Assembly: GCF_014852005.1 (NCBI RefSeq)
Contig: NZ_JACVAU010000002.1
Span: 186,001 to 250,000 of the forward strand
Reading direction: 5' to 3'
Length of the DNA stretch: 64,000 nucleotides
Origin: Pseudoxanthomonas sp. PXM03
Lineage (GTDB): Bacteria; Pseudomonadota; Gammaproteobacteria; Xanthomonadales; Xanthomonadaceae
Under the pieces are notes generated by a model. The model did no database searches, had not been told where the DNA came from, and saw only the letters and a program-made list of their open reading frames with translations. The position numbers and the translations under genes are program-made. Below, piece by piece: positions 7,762-16,044 of this stretch (position 1 is the first letter of the stretch; each line of letters begins with the position of its first letter).

Positions 7762-9691
7762 CGATACGCGCCGCCACCTGCTGAAGACTGCGGCGGCGGT
7801 TGCCGCGCTGGCTGCACTGCCCCGCGATGCCCGATCCGGAGAACTTCCCGTGGCCGACCTGATCCTGCGCAACGCCCGCATCACCACGCTGGATGCGGCA
7901 CAGCCTTCCGCCAGCGCGATCGCCTTCGCCGACGGACGCATACTCGCGGTGGGCGACGAGGCCCACGTGATGGCGCGCGCCCGCGACACCACGCGCATCA
8001 TCGATGCCGGCGGACGCCGGCTGATCCCCGGCCTCAACGACAGCCACACGCACCTGATCCGTGGCGGCCTGAACTACACGCTGGAACTGCGCTGGGACGG
8101 CGTGCGGTCACTGGCGGACGCCATGGCGATGCTGAAGACCCAGGTGGATCGCACGCCGGCGCCGCAATGGGTGCGGGTGGTGGGCGGCTTCAGCGAGCAC
8201 CAGTTCGCCGAAAAACGGCTGCCCACGCTGGAGGAAATCAACGCGCTGGCGCCGGACACGCCGGTCTTCCTGCTGCACCTCTACGACCGCGCCCTGCTCA
8301 ACCGCGCCGCGCTGCGTGCAGTGGGCTACACGAAGGACACCCCCGATCCGCCCGGAGGCCAGATCCAACGCGACAAGGCTGGCAATCCCACCGGGTTGCT
8401 GCTGGCCAAGCCGAACGCGTTGATCCTGTACGCGACACTGGCCATGGGGCCGAAGCTGCCGGCCGAGTACCAGCTGAACTCCACGCGCCACTTCATGCGC
8501 GAGTTGAACCGGCTGGGCATCACGTCGGTGATCGATGCGGGCGGCGGCTTCCAGAACTATCCTGAAGACTACGAGATCATCCAGAAACTGCACGCGGACG
8601 ACGAACTGACCGTACGCATCGCCTACAACCTGTTCACCCAGAAGAAGGGGCAGGAACTGGCCGACTTCCAGCGCTGGTCGGGCATGCTCTCGCCGCGCCA
8701 GGGCGACGACATGCTGCGCCACAACGGCGCGGGCGAGATGCTGGTGTTCTCGGCGGCGGACTTCGAGGATTTCCGCGAACCGCGCCCCGAACTGCCGGCC
8801 GACATGGAAGGCGAGCTGGATGACGTGGTGCGCCTGCTTGCGGAAAAGCGCTGGCCATTCCGCATCCATGCCACCTATGACGAAAGCATCACCCGCGTGC
8901 TCGACGTCTACGAACGCGTGAACCGCGAAGTGCCGTTCGATGGCCTGCACTGGATCATCGACCACGCCGAGACCATTTCGCCGCGCAACATCGACCGCGT
9001 GCGCGCCCTGGGCGGCGGCATCGCCATCCAGCACCGCATGGCGTTCCAGGGCGAGTTATTCGCCGAACGCTACGGCAGCGACGCGCTGAAGCACACACCA
9101 CCGGTACGCCGCATGCTGCAGGCGGGCGTGCCGGTCGGCGCCGGCACCGACGCCACCCGCGTGGCCAGCTACAACCCCTGGGTGGCGCTGTACTGGCTGG
9201 TCAGCGGGCGAACGCTCGGCGGCCTGCGCATGTACGGCGACGACAACCGGCTGGAACGCGAGGAGGCGCTGGCGCTGTGGACCCGGGGCAGTGCGTGGTT
9301 CTCCAGCGAACAGGACCACAAGGGACGGCTGGCGCCGGGCCAGTTCGCCGACGTGTCGCTGTTGTCCGCGGATTTCTTCAGCGTGCCCGAGGCCGACATC
9401 CCCGACATCACCAGCGTGTTGACGGTGGTGGGCGGGCGCATCGTGCACGGTGACGGACCGTACACCCCGCTCGCACCCACCTTGCCATCCCCGATGCCGG
9501 ACTGGTCGCCGGTCAACCGTTTCGGCGGCTACCAGGGCGGCACCCTCGCGCAGGCGACCGCGGCGATATCGCATGCTCATGGCAAGCACTGCCAGGTGCA
9601 TGAGCACGGCCATGCCGCACACCACGCCACGCCCACGCATGACCTGCGGAATTTCTGGGGCGCGATGGGCTGCTCCTGCTTCGCGTTCTGA
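7751..9691 (+). CDS. Tat-exported amidohydrolase, YtcJ-like, with His-rich tail
   Basis: This 646-residue metal-dependent hydrolase is of the amidohydrolase superfamily (YtcJ/amidohydrolase 3 type). A twin-arginine signal opens it (RRHLLKTAAAVAALAAL). The first metal motif is in GLNDSHTHL, with later His residues in RIHATYDES and WIIDHAETI and a catalytic Asp in GAGTDATR. The C-terminal 45 residues are unusual: they are packed with His (SHAHGKHCQVHEHGHAAHH) and end in GCSCFAF, which could bind additional metal. The start at 7751 is chosen because the signal peptide begins there. It overlaps the DoxX-type gene and is followed after 3 nt by an MFS exporter. The substrate is unknown. Confidence 0.88.
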   Translation: MAVDDTRRHLLKTAAAVAALAALPRDARSGELPVADLILRNARITTLDAAQPSASAIAFADGRILAVGDEAHVMARARDTTRIIDAGGRRLIPGLNDSHTHLIRGGLNYTLELRWDGVRSLADAMAMLKTQVDRTPAPQWVRVVGGFSEHQFAEKRLPTLEEINALAPDTPVFLLHLYDRALLNRAALRAVGYTKDTPDPPGGQIQRDKAGNPTGLLLAKPNALILYATLAMGPKLPAEYQLNSTRHFMRELNRLGITSVIDAGGGFQNYPEDYEIIQKLHADDELTVRIAYNLFTQKKGQELADFQRWSGMLSPRQGDDMLRHNGAGEMLVFSAADFEDFREPRPELPADMEGELDDVVRLLAEKRWPFRIHATYDESITRVLDVYERVNREVPFDGLHWIIDHAETISPRNIDRVRALGGGIAIQHRMAFQGELFAERYGSDALKHTPPVRRMLQAGVPVGAGTDATRVASYNPWVALYWLVSGRTLGGLRMYGDDNRLEREEALALWTRGSAWFSSEQDHKGRLAPGQFADVSLLSADFFSVPEADIPDITSVLTVVGGRIVHGDGPYTPLAPTLPSPMPDWSPVNRFGGYQGGTLAQATAAISHAHGKHCQVHEHGHAAHHATPTHDLRNFWGAMGCSCFAF

Positions 9692-9694
9692 CCG

Positions 9695-11329
9695 ATGGCG
9701 ACGCCCGCACCCGTCGGACCCTGGTCACCGCTGCAGCAACCGACATTCCGCGCGTTGTGGCTGGCCATCCTGGTCGGCAACATCGGCACGTGGATCCACG
9801 ATGTCGCCGCCGCCTGGGTCATGGCGGAAACCACCGGTTCGCCGCTGATGGTGGCCGCGGTGCAGTCCGCCACCACCCTGCCCGTCGTGCTGCTGGCCAT
9901 CGTGGCCGGCACGCTGGCCGATATCGTCGACCGGCGGCGCTACCTGATCTTCGCGCAGCTGTGGATGCTGCTGGTCGCCAGCACGCTGGCGGTGCTGGCG
10001 CATCTGGACATGCTGCGGCCATGGACGCTGGTGGCGCTGACGTTCGCGCTGGGCATCGGCGCGGCGATGGCGATGCCCGCGCAGCAGGCGACCACGCCCG
10101 AGCTGGTGCCCCGGCCGATGCTGGGCCCGGCGGTGGCGCTGGGCTCGCTGAGCATGAACATCGCGCGCTCCATCGGCCCTGCGCTCGGCGGCCTGATCGT
10201 GGCGCAGGCCGGCATCGCCTGGGCGTTCGCGGTGAACGCGTTGAGCTTCCTCGGCGTGGTCGTTGTGCTGTGGCGCTGGCGGCGCACGCCGGCATCCTCG
10301 GCGCTGCCGCCGGAAACCTTCGGCATGGCGCTGCGCGCGGGGCTGCGGTATGCCAGGCAGGCGTCGGTGCTGCAGTCGGTGCTGGTGAAGGCCGCCTGTT
10401 TCTTCGTTTTCGCCAGTGCATTGACGGCGCTGCTGCCCATCGTGGTGAAGCAGGAGCTGGGTGCCAGTGCGGGCACCTACGGCCTGTTGCTGGGCTGCAT
10501 CGGCATCGGCGCGATCGGCGGCGCCATGCTGCTGCCGGCCCTGCGCACGCGTTTCGATCCCGACGCGATGGTGCTGGCCGCCACCGGCGTCTACGCAGGC
10601 TGCATGGTGGCGCTCGCCCTGCTGCGCAACATCCCCGCGCTGTATGTCGTGTCGCTGTTCAATGGCTTCGCGTGGATCACGGTACTGTCATCGCTGCAGA
10701 TCGCCGCGCAGACTTCGGTGCCGGCGTGGGTACGGGCACGCGCGCTGTCGTTGTACATCGTGGTGTTTTCCGCAGGCATGGCGGTGGGCAGCCTGGGCTG
10801 GGGCCTGGTTGCCCAGACCTACGGAACACCGGCGGCGCTCATCGTGTCGGCGGCCGGCACCGTGATTGCCGCACTGGCCAGCTGGCGCTTCCGGCTGGGC
10901 GAGGCCGCGCGGGTCAACGTCACTCCGTCGGGTCACTGGCCGCAACCGGTGGTCGCGGGGGATGTCGGCGGTGACCGCGGCCCGGTGCTGGTGACAGTGG
11001 AGTACCACGTGGATCGCGCGCGGCGCGAGGAGTTCCTGACCCGCATGCAGTCCTTGGGGCACGCACGTCGGCGCAATGGCGCCGTGCAATGGGGCGTGGC
11101 CGAAGACAGCACGCAGCCTGGCACCTACCTGGAGTACTTCGTCGACTGCTCCTGGCACGAGCACCTGCGCCAGCACGAACGCGTCACCGAAGACGAGCGA
11201 GCCCTGCAGGATGCGGTCAAGGCGCTGCTGGAGGACCCGACCCACGCACCCGTCGTGCGGCATTTCATCGGCGGTGCGCCAGGCAATCCCGTGCCCGCAC
11301 CATCGCAGGCGCCGGGAGGCATGGCATGA
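9695..11329 (+). CDS. MFS transporter with C-terminal soluble domain (EntS/MFS_3-like)
   Basis: This 544-residue protein carries about twelve membrane segments of the MFS_3 (enterobactin-exporter-like) group over residues 1-400; the loop motif is GTLADIVDRRRYL. A soluble tail of about 110 residues follows (GPVLVTVEYHVDRARREEF to HAPVVRHFIGG) that resembles an antibiotic-biosynthesis-monooxygenase ferredoxin-like fold. This combination is known in the transmembrane secretion effector family, so it is probably a normal architecture. It is most likely a drug or metabolite exporter. The stop overlaps the start of the first XapX gene (ATGA). Confidence 0.88.
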   Translation: MATPAPVGPWSPLQQPTFRALWLAILVGNIGTWIHDVAAAWVMAETTGSPLMVAAVQSATTLPVVLLAIVAGTLADIVDRRRYLIFAQLWMLLVASTLAVLAHLDMLRPWTLVALTFALGIGAAMAMPAQQATTPELVPRPMLGPAVALGSLSMNIARSIGPALGGLIVAQAGIAWAFAVNALSFLGVVVVLWRWRRTPASSALPPETFGMALRAGLRYARQASVLQSVLVKAACFFVFASALTALLPIVVKQELGASAGTYGLLLGCIGIGAIGGAMLLPALRTRFDPDAMVLAATGVYAGCMVALALLRNIPALYVVSLFNGFAWITVLSSLQIAAQTSVPAWVRARALSLYIVVFSAGMAVGSLGWGLVAQTYGTPAALIVSAAGTVIAALASWRFRLGEAARVNVTPSGHWPQPVVAGDVGGDRGPVLVTVEYHVDRARREEFLTRMQSLGHARRRNGAVQWGVAEDSTQPGTYLEYFVDCSWHEHLRQHERVTEDERALQDAVKALLEDPTHAPVVRHFIGGAPGNPVPAPSQAPGGMA

Positions 11330-11556
11330 ACCTGAAATTCCTCGCCGGCGTGCTGCTGGGCTTCGCCATCGGCTTCGGCTGTCGCTGGATGGGCATTCCG
11401 GTGCCGGCGCCGCCGGTGCTGGTGGGCGCGCTGCTGGTGGTGGCAATGACGCTGGGATATGTCCTTGCCGACCGTTTCATGGCGCGCCGCGAAGCACGCC
11501 ACGTCGCGCACTGCGGCGGACCGACCGGCGAGACGAGACAGGGAGGACGCCCATGA
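11326..11556 (+). CDS. XapX-domain small membrane protein (copy 1)
   Basis: This 76-residue protein has two hydrophobic segments around the XapX (DUF1427) core GFGCRWMGIPVPAPPVLVGALLV, followed by a polar tail. XapX proteins are found near permeases and quinone or pirin-type genes; the function is unknown. The ATG overlaps the MFS stop, and the gene overlaps the second XapX gene by 4 nt (ATGA). A GGGAGG motif is 8 nt upstream. Confidence 0.88.
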   Translation: MNLKFLAGVLLGFAIGFGCRWMGIPVPAPPVLVGALLVVAMTLGYVLADRFMARREARHVAHCGGPTGETRQGGRP

Positions 11557-11711
11557 TGCTGACGTTGCTCGGCCTGGTGCTGGCACTGGCCATCGGCATG
11601 GGCTGCCGCCTGCTGGACGTGCCGCTGCCCGCGCCGCCCCGGCTGCAGGGCGCGCTGCTGGTAGTCGCCATGACGGCGGGCTTCCTGGTCGCCGAGCGCA
11701 TGCTCGCCTGA
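11553..11711 (+). CDS. XapX-domain small membrane protein (copy 2)
   Basis: This 52-residue protein repeats the XapX core (GMGCRLLDVPLPAPPRLQGALLV) with a conserved small-polar-proline signature, but lacks the polar tail of copy 1. The two share about half of their core residues, so this is a tandem duplication. GGGAGG precedes the start. It is the last gene before a strong terminator hairpin, so the operon starting at the AraC or wrbA gene ends here. Confidence 0.86.
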   Translation: MMLTLLGLVLALAIGMGCRLLDVPLPAPPRLQGALLVVAMTAGFLVAERMLA

Positions 11712-11733
11712 TCGACCGCTTCCCGAGAACGGA

Positions 11734-11759
11734 AAAGGGTGCGCATCCGCGCACCCTTT
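11734..11759 (+). terminator. Rho-independent-type terminator at the end of the wrbA-xapX operon
   Basis: An 11-bp perfect stem (AAAGGGTGCGC with GCGCACCCTTT) and a 4-nt loop lie 22 nt after the second XapX stop. The A- and T-rich stem ends allow it to act on both strands, serving also the convergent pirin gene, whose stop is 32 nt away. Confidence 0.88.
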
Positions 11760-11791
11760 CTGGTCGATGCAAGCGCCGCAGCGCCGCCTGC

Positions 11792-12499
11792 CTACTTCAA
11801 CGGCGGCAGGTCGAACACCAGCACTTCCGCCCCGATGCCCTGGCCCACGCTGACCAGCGGCTCGCCTTCGTAGAGCAACGCATCGCCCGCCGACAGGGTA
11901 CGGCCGTTGACGGTCACTTCGCCGCGCGCCACGTGCACGTAACCCAGGCGACCTTCGGCCAGGCGCAGTTCCGCCGCTTCATCCCCGTCGAACAGGCCGG
12001 CGTACAGGCGCGCATCCTGATGGATGGAGATCGAACCATCGGCGCCGTCCGGGCTGACCACCAGCCGCAGGCGGCCCTGCTTCTCTTCGGCGGCGAAGCG
12101 CTTCTCTTCGTACGAGGGCGCCACGCCCTGCTTGTCGGGGATGATCCAGATCTGCAGGAAATGGGTGGTCCCGGTTTCGCTGTAGTTGAACTCCGAATGC
12201 TGCACGCCGGTGCCGGCGCTCATGCGCTGCACATCGCCCGGCACGATGCTGGAGCTGGTTCCCATCGAATCCTTGTGGCCCAGCGCACCTTCCAGCACGT
12301 AGCTGATGATTTCCATGTCGCGGTGGCCGTGTTCGCCGAAGCCGCGGCCGGCGGCCACGCGATCCTCGTTGATCACGCGCAGCGGACCCCAGTGGACGTG
12401 CTTGTCGTCGAAGTAGCTCGCGAAGGAAAAGCTGTGCCACGAGTCCAGCCAGCCGTGGTTGGCGTGGCCGCGAGCGGTGGCGGGGCGCAAGGTGATCAT
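11792..12499 (-). CDS. Pirin-family cupin protein (YhaK/YhhW-like)
   Basis: This 235-residue bicupin is of the pirin family. The N-terminal cupin carries the metal-binding cluster FGEHGHRDMEIISYVLEG and the later His-Glu pair GVQHSEFNYSE, as in YhhW, which has quercetin 2,3-dioxygenase activity in vitro; the physiological substrate is generally unknown. The frame is open much further upstream, but the ATG at 12499 begins the conserved ITLRPATARGHANHGWLDSWHSF segment. It converges on the quinone-reductase operon across the shared terminator and is often found beside DoxX, YcaC-like and XapX genes, which supports a functional link. Confidence 0.92.
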   Translation of the reverse strand: MITLRPATARGHANHGWLDSWHSFSFASYFDDKHVHWGPLRVINEDRVAAGRGFGEHGHRDMEIISYVLEGALGHKDSMGTSSSIVPGDVQRMSAGTGVQHSEFNYSETGTTHFLQIWIIPDKQGVAPSYEEKRFAAEEKQGRLRLVVSPDGADGSISIHQDARLYAGLFDGDEAAELRLAEGRLGYVHVARGEVTVNGRTLSAGDALLYEGEPLVSVGQGIGAEVLVFDLPPLK

Positions 12500-12580
12500 G
12501 GCGGTGCTCCGGTGTGTGGTGAGGCGTGCAGCATGATCCTCGACACGGATGGGATAAAGCCGACGAAAACCAATAGATCG

Positions 12581-12594
12581 TTCCATAAATGGAA
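12581..12594. promoter_or_regulatory. Inverted repeat TTCCAT-AA-ATGGAA in the pirin promoter
   Basis: Perfect 6-bp arms with a 2-nt spacer lie 82-95 nt upstream of the pirin start, inside the only AT-rich tract of the region. Size and position suit a dimeric repressor or activator. The binding protein is unknown. Confidence 0.4.
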
Positions 12595-12666
12595 ATATAG
12601 GCCAGGCGAACCGAACTGCGCCACGCCTGCTGGAACGATCAGGCGGGAGGCGCCGCAAGCCACGCC

Positions 12667-12682
12667 GTCCGCGCACGCGGAC
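12667..12682. promoter_or_regulatory. Inverted repeat GTCCGCG-CA-CGCGGAC upstream of fdxA
   Basis: Perfect 7-bp arms separated by 2 nt lie about 120 nt upstream of the fdxA start, in the divergent gap. It may be an operator. In GC-rich DNA such palindromes also arise by chance. Confidence 0.3.
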
Positions 12683-12801
12683 ATTCCATGCGCGTGCCAC
12701 GCCCGGACCCGCGCACGCACGGGGCTGCCGAGAAACATTTCCATCCTGGATGACGCGGTGATTTAAACTTGCACGGTTTCCTTCGCTGCACATCCAACCT
12801 C

Positions 12802-13125
12802 ATGCCCTTCGTCGTCACCGAAAACTGCATCAAGTGCAAGTACACCGACTGCGTGGAAGTCTGCCCCGTGGACTGCTTCCATGAAGGTCCCAACTTCCTG
12901 GTGATCGACCCGGACGAATGCATCGACTGCACGCTGTGCGAACCCGAGTGCCCGATCAATGCCATCTACCCGGAAGACGACGTGCCGGCTGGCCAGGAAG
13001 GCTACGTCGCGCTCAACGCCGAACTTTCCCGGGCATGGCCGGTGATCACCACGCGCAAGGATCCGCTGCCGGACGCGAAGGAGTGGGAAGGCAAGCCGGA
13101 CAAGCTGCCGCTGCTGGAGCGTTGA
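12802..13125 (+). CDS. fdxA: 7Fe ferredoxin FdxA
   Basis: This 107-residue ferredoxin is the standard length for the FdxA group, which carries a [3Fe-4S] and a [4Fe-4S] cluster and transfers electrons at low potential. The Cys pattern is complete: [20 protein letters not shown] followed by [15 protein letters not shown]. The extended C-terminal tail ([17 protein letters not shown]) is also typical. The ATG at 12802 lies directly at the family N-terminus [10 protein letters not shown]; an upstream in-frame start would add 11 unlikely residues. It is monocistronic, followed by a terminator. Confidence 0.97.
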   Translation: MPFVVTENCIKCKYTDCVEVCPVDCFHEGPNFLVIDPDECIDCTLCEPECPINAIYPEDDVPAGQEGYVALNAELSRAWPVITTRKDPLPDAKEWEGKPDKLPLLER

Positions 13126-13156
13126 CGGGCGCACGCTGCCGCACCACGCACACATG

Positions 13157-13182
13157 AAAAAGGCGCCGCGAGGCGCCTTTTT
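13157..13182 (+). terminator. Rho-independent terminator of fdxA
   Basis: An 11-bp stem (AAAAAGGCGCC with GGCGCCTTTTT), loop GCGA, and a T run at the 3' arm lie about 30 nt after the fdxA stop. This is a textbook intrinsic terminator. Confidence 0.95.
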
Positions 13183-13227
13183 CGTCGTCACGGTGGTTAT
13201 GGATAGCCGGATGGCTGGTCAAGCTGG

Positions 13228-13247
13228 GTCCCGGCATGCGCCGGGAC
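13228..13247. repeat. Extragenic palindrome (REP-like) between convergent genes
   Basis: Arms GTCCCGGC and GCCGGGAC flank ATGC; the flanking GG before and GACGG after recall the GGGTCCCGGC-loop-GCCGGGA-type palindromic units scattered in xanthomonad intergenic DNA. Only this one copy is seen here, so repeat status rests on memory of relatives. It could also serve as terminator for the convergent bamC-like gene. Confidence 0.4.
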
Positions 13248-13285
13248 GACGGCAACGCATCCCTCTCCCCGCCACGTTGGGCTGC

Positions 13286-13777
13286 TCACCCGCCCAGCTT
13301 GGCCTTCAGCGCCGCCAGCAGCTTGGTTGCGGCCGGCGATGTGGCCGGCAGGCCGCGCGGATCGACCGCCGTCACGTAGGCGCCGGCTTCGACGCCCGAC
13401 ACACGGACGAGGAAGCTGGCCCCCTCGTAGCTGACGTCGTAGGTGCCCAGCAGTTGGGCCCGGCTGGCGATGGTGACGCCCTCCACGCCGGCGAGCGCTT
13501 CGCCCACGCGGGTGAACGCTTCGTCACGGGTACCGGCGACGGTGAAACCACCCGCGGCTGCGGGCGCTGCGGCCGCCGTGGCCTGGCTGGCGGCAGGTAT
13601 CTGCATGGCGCCACTGGTGTTGGGCAGATTGAGGTCCGGCGGCACTTCCAGCGGACGGGTTTCAGGCGCCAGCGCGTAGTCGCCCTTCGCGCCCTTCTTG
13701 AACCATGAGCAGCCGGCGACGGAAACGACCAGCAGCACCAGGGCAAGCGGACGCACGAGGGAAGACGAAAGACGCAT
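13286..13777 (-). CDS. bamC: BamC/NlpB-like outer-membrane lipoprotein, short form
   Basis: This 163-residue lipoprotein has a signal peptide ending in VAGCSW (Cys23). The segment after it, KGAKGDYALAPETRPLEVPPDLNLP, is the unstructured N-terminus of BamC that contacts BamD in the outer-membrane protein assembly machine. An Ala-rich linker leads to a single helix-grip-like domain (AFTRVGEALAGVEGVTIASRAQ to AATKLLAALKAKLGG). Enterobacterial BamC is about twice as long with two such domains, so this is the short form. It lies 15 nt downstream of dapA on the same strand, the same dapA-bamC order as in E. coli. Confidence 0.85.
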   Translation of the reverse strand: MRLSSSLVRPLALVLLVVSVAGCSWFKKGAKGDYALAPETRPLEVPPDLNLPNTSGAMQIPAASQATAAAAPAAAGGFTVAGTRDEAFTRVGEALAGVEGVTIASRAQLLGTYDVSYEGASFLVRVSGVEAGAYVTAVDPRGLPATSPAATKLLAALKAKLGG

Positions 13778-13792
13778 GAGAATCTCCTGGGT

Positions 13793-14701
13793 TCAGGCCG
13801 CGAGGATGTCGCGGTTGGATTGTGCTTCCAGCGCCTGCGCCACGGCGGCGAGACGATCGGCAGTATCGGCATGGGCGGGGGACAGCGAAAGCAGCGGCAG
13901 GCGCAGGCCATCGCCGAAGCCTGCGCGCTGCAGCAGCGCCTTCACCGGGATGGGGTTGGATTCCACGCCGAGGAAGGCATAGATCTCCTGCAATTGGGCA
14001 TCCAGTCCGGCGACTGCGGCCGCCTCGTCCGCGCGGGCAAGGTCGCACAGGCGGCGGAAGGTGCGCGGCAGGGCATTCGAGCCCACCGAGATGAGGCCAT
14101 CGGCACCGGCCAGCATGGCGCGGGAGGCCGTCGGGTCGTCGCCGCTCAGGACCGCGAAGCCCTCCTTCCGCAGCGCCAGCAGGGCCGCCATGCGTTCGGG
14201 TTCTGCGCGCGCTTCCTTGATGCCCACGATGTTCGGATGGTCGACGAGCTCGGCCACCGTTTCCGGCAACAGATCGCACCCGGTGCGGCCGGGCACGTTG
14301 TAGAGCACCACGGGCAATCCGCCCTGGTCGGCCACCGCCCGGTAATGCGCCAGCAGCCCGGCCTGCGTCGGGCGTACGTAGGGCGGCGTGACGACCAGCG
14401 CGAGCTGCGCACCCGCCGCGGCTGCGCGTCGCGTGGCGGCAATGGTCTTGGCCGTATTCATCTGGCCGGTACCTGCCAGCACGGGAATGCACCCGCGCAC
14501 GTCCTCCACCGCGATGCGCAACAGTGTGTCGTATTCGTCGTCGGAGAGCGCAGCCGCTTCACCGGTCGATCCCGCCACCACCACGCCCTGCGTGCCTCCA
14601 TCCAGTTGCTGTTTGAGCAGTGAACGCCAGGCTTCCAGGTCGAGTTCGCCCGACGCCAGGAACGGCGTGGCCAGTGCGGTGATGCTGCCGGAAAGATGCA
14701 A
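13793..14701 (-). CDS. dapA: 4-hydroxy-tetrahydrodipicolinate synthase
   Basis: This 302-residue enzyme condenses pyruvate with aspartate semialdehyde, the first step of the lysine/diaminopimelate branch in the cytoplasm. Schiff-base Lys162 (NIVGIKEA), Tyr134 (YNVPGRTG) and Thr46 (GSTGEAA) are present. No ATG lies at the family N-terminus. The TTG at 14701 gives [14 protein letters not shown], which matches the expected start, with a weak GAGAG about 11 nt upstream. The only upstream ATG would add 50 residues that overlap the gcvR promoter region. It is divergent from gcvR and followed by the bamC-like gene. Confidence 0.96.
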   Translation of the reverse strand: MHLSGSITALATPFLASGELDLEAWRSLLKQQLDGGTQGVVVAGSTGEAAALSDDEYDTLLRIAVEDVRGCIPVLAGTGQMNTAKTIAATRRAAAAGAQLALVVTPPYVRPTQAGLLAHYRAVADQGGLPVVLYNVPGRTGCDLLPETVAELVDHPNIVGIKEARAEPERMAALLALRKEGFAVLSGDDPTASRAMLAGADGLISVGSNALPRTFRRLCDLARADEAAAVAGLDAQLQEIYAFLGVESNPIPVKALLQRAGFGDGLRLPLLSLSPAHADTADRLAAVAQALEAQSNRDILAA

Positions 14702-14880
14702 GGGATGGCTCTCGGTGGGGTGTCCGGCGTCCGGAGGCGCCAATAAGCGCAGTTGGCCGGTTCGCCTGCAATGTCGGCCGCATGTTACTTGCGGGCTCAA
14801 AGGGCGGGCAAGTATGCTGCCTGCGTCGCCGGGACGCTGCCCGGCCGCCATTCAGCCTGACCGCAACGCCGGAAGCTCTC

Positions 14881-15441
14881 TTGACCGATTCCACGCCCCG
14901 GCCTTCGCCGACCGAAAACCACCTCCTGATCACCGCCTATACGACGCATCCGGAGTCGCCGCTTCTGTCGGTGACGCGCCGCATCGCCGACAGCGGCTGC
15001 AATCTGGTGGATGCCCGGCTGTCCACGGTGGGGCGCGACGTCTCCGTCACGGCGCTGGCGACGGGTTCGTGGGACGCGGTGGCGAAGCTGGAAACCATGC
15101 TTACGCGGCTCGAGCGCGACGAGGGCCTGAAACTGGTGTTCTACCGCACCGGTCCCAAGGTGGTGCAGTCCAACCTGCTGCCCTACATCGTGGAAGTGGT
15201 GGCCGCGGACAAACCGGGCATCCTGTTCCAGCTGGCCGACTTCTTCGACCGCCAGGGCATCACCATCGAGAACCTGCAGAGCACGCGCTACCGCGCCATG
15301 CAGACCGGTGCGGAGATGTTCTCGGCGCAGGTGACCATCGGCGTGCCGGCCAACATGCACATCGCCGCGCTGCGCGACGATTTCCTTGAATTCTGCGACC
15401 ATCTGAACCTGGACGCGATCATGGATCCGATGAAGTTCTGA
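14881..15441 (+). CDS. gcvR: Glycine cleavage system transcriptional repressor GcvR
   Basis: This protein of about 186 residues has two ACT domains (ENHLLITAYTTHPESPLLSVTRRIADSGCN and LLPYIVEVVAADKPGILFQLADFF), the size and layout of GcvR. GcvR binds glycine and antagonises the activator GcvA, so controlling the glycine cleavage genes; it does not bind DNA itself. No ATG lies at the family start. I chose the TTG at 14881, with GGAAG about 5 nt upstream; an ATG at 14782 would add 33 atypical residues. It is divergent from dapA and lies 2 nt upstream of bcp. Confidence 0.92.
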   Translation: MTDSTPRPSPTENHLLITAYTTHPESPLLSVTRRIADSGCNLVDARLSTVGRDVSVTALATGSWDAVAKLETMLTRLERDEGLKLVFYRTGPKVVQSNLLPYIVEVVAADKPGILFQLADFFDRQGITIENLQSTRYRAMQTGAEMFSAQVTIGVPANMHIAALRDDFLEFCDHLNLDAIMDPMKF

Positions 15442-15443
15442 CG

Positions 15444-15929
15444 ATGACGGCGAAAAGCACGAACGCCCTGCCCAAATCGACACTGAAACTGCCGCTGGCC
15501 TTGTCCGGCGGCGAGACCACCACCCTCGCCGACCATGCCGGCCGCTGGCTGGTGCTGTACTTCTACCCGAAGGACAGCACGCCGGGCTGCACCACCGAAG
15601 GGCTGGATTTCAACGCGCTGCTGCCGAAATTCAAGAAATTGAACGCCATCGTGCTGGGCGTGTCGCGCGACTCGGTGAAATCGCACGACAACTTCTGTAC
15701 CAAGCAAGGGTTCAAGTTCCCGTTGGTGAGCGACGCCGACGAAGCGCTGTGCAAGGCCTTCGACGTGATCCACGAAAAGAACATGTACGGCCGCAAGGTG
15801 CTGGGCGTGGTGCGCAGCACGTTCCTGATCTCGCCTGACGGCCGCATCGCGCAGGAATGGCGCGGCGTGAAGGTTCCCGGCCATGCCGACGCCGTGCTGG
15901 ACGCCCTGAAGGCCCACCAGGCCCAGTGA
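15444..15929 (+). CDS. bcp: Thioredoxin-dependent thiol peroxidase Bcp (PrxQ)
   Basis: This 161-residue peroxiredoxin reduces hydrogen and organic peroxides. The peroxidatic Cys49 sits in TPGCTTEG. There is no Cys five residues later as in E. coli Bcp. Instead Cys85 (HDNFCTKQGF) lies 36 residues on, the same spacing as the Cys48/Cys84 pair of Xanthomonas campestris Bcp, so a helix-3 resolving cysteine is likely. The gene starts 2 nt after gcvR and is followed after 115 nt by the PhoH-like gene. Confidence 0.95.
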   Translation: MTAKSTNALPKSTLKLPLALSGGETTTLADHAGRWLVLYFYPKDSTPGCTTEGLDFNALLPKFKKLNAIVLGVSRDSVKSHDNFCTKQGFKFPLVSDADEALCKAFDVIHEKNMYGRKVLGVVRSTFLISPDGRIAQEWRGVKVPGHADAVLDALKAHQAQ

Positions 15930-16044
15930 CGAAATCCCCTTCCCTTCCACCCACCATCCCGCGCCGCGGCGGGTCATGGTGGTTCGCTGCTGTCCGCGGA
16001 AAAGTCGCCCGTGTTCACACATCTTCCTCGATGAGGTTGCCCGA

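Larger units (their letters stand above)
12500..12801. other. Divergent promoter region between the pirin gene and fdxA
   Basis: This 302-nt stretch holds no credible gene. Its pirin-proximal part (about 12541-12600) is markedly AT-rich for this genome and contains the inverted repeat at 12581-12594. The middle contains a second inverted repeat at 12667-12682. The fdxA-proximal end has an AT-rich TGATTTAAACT at about 12760, a possible -10 region, but no clear -35. Short open frames here have unlike codon use and are not supported. Confidence 0.6.
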
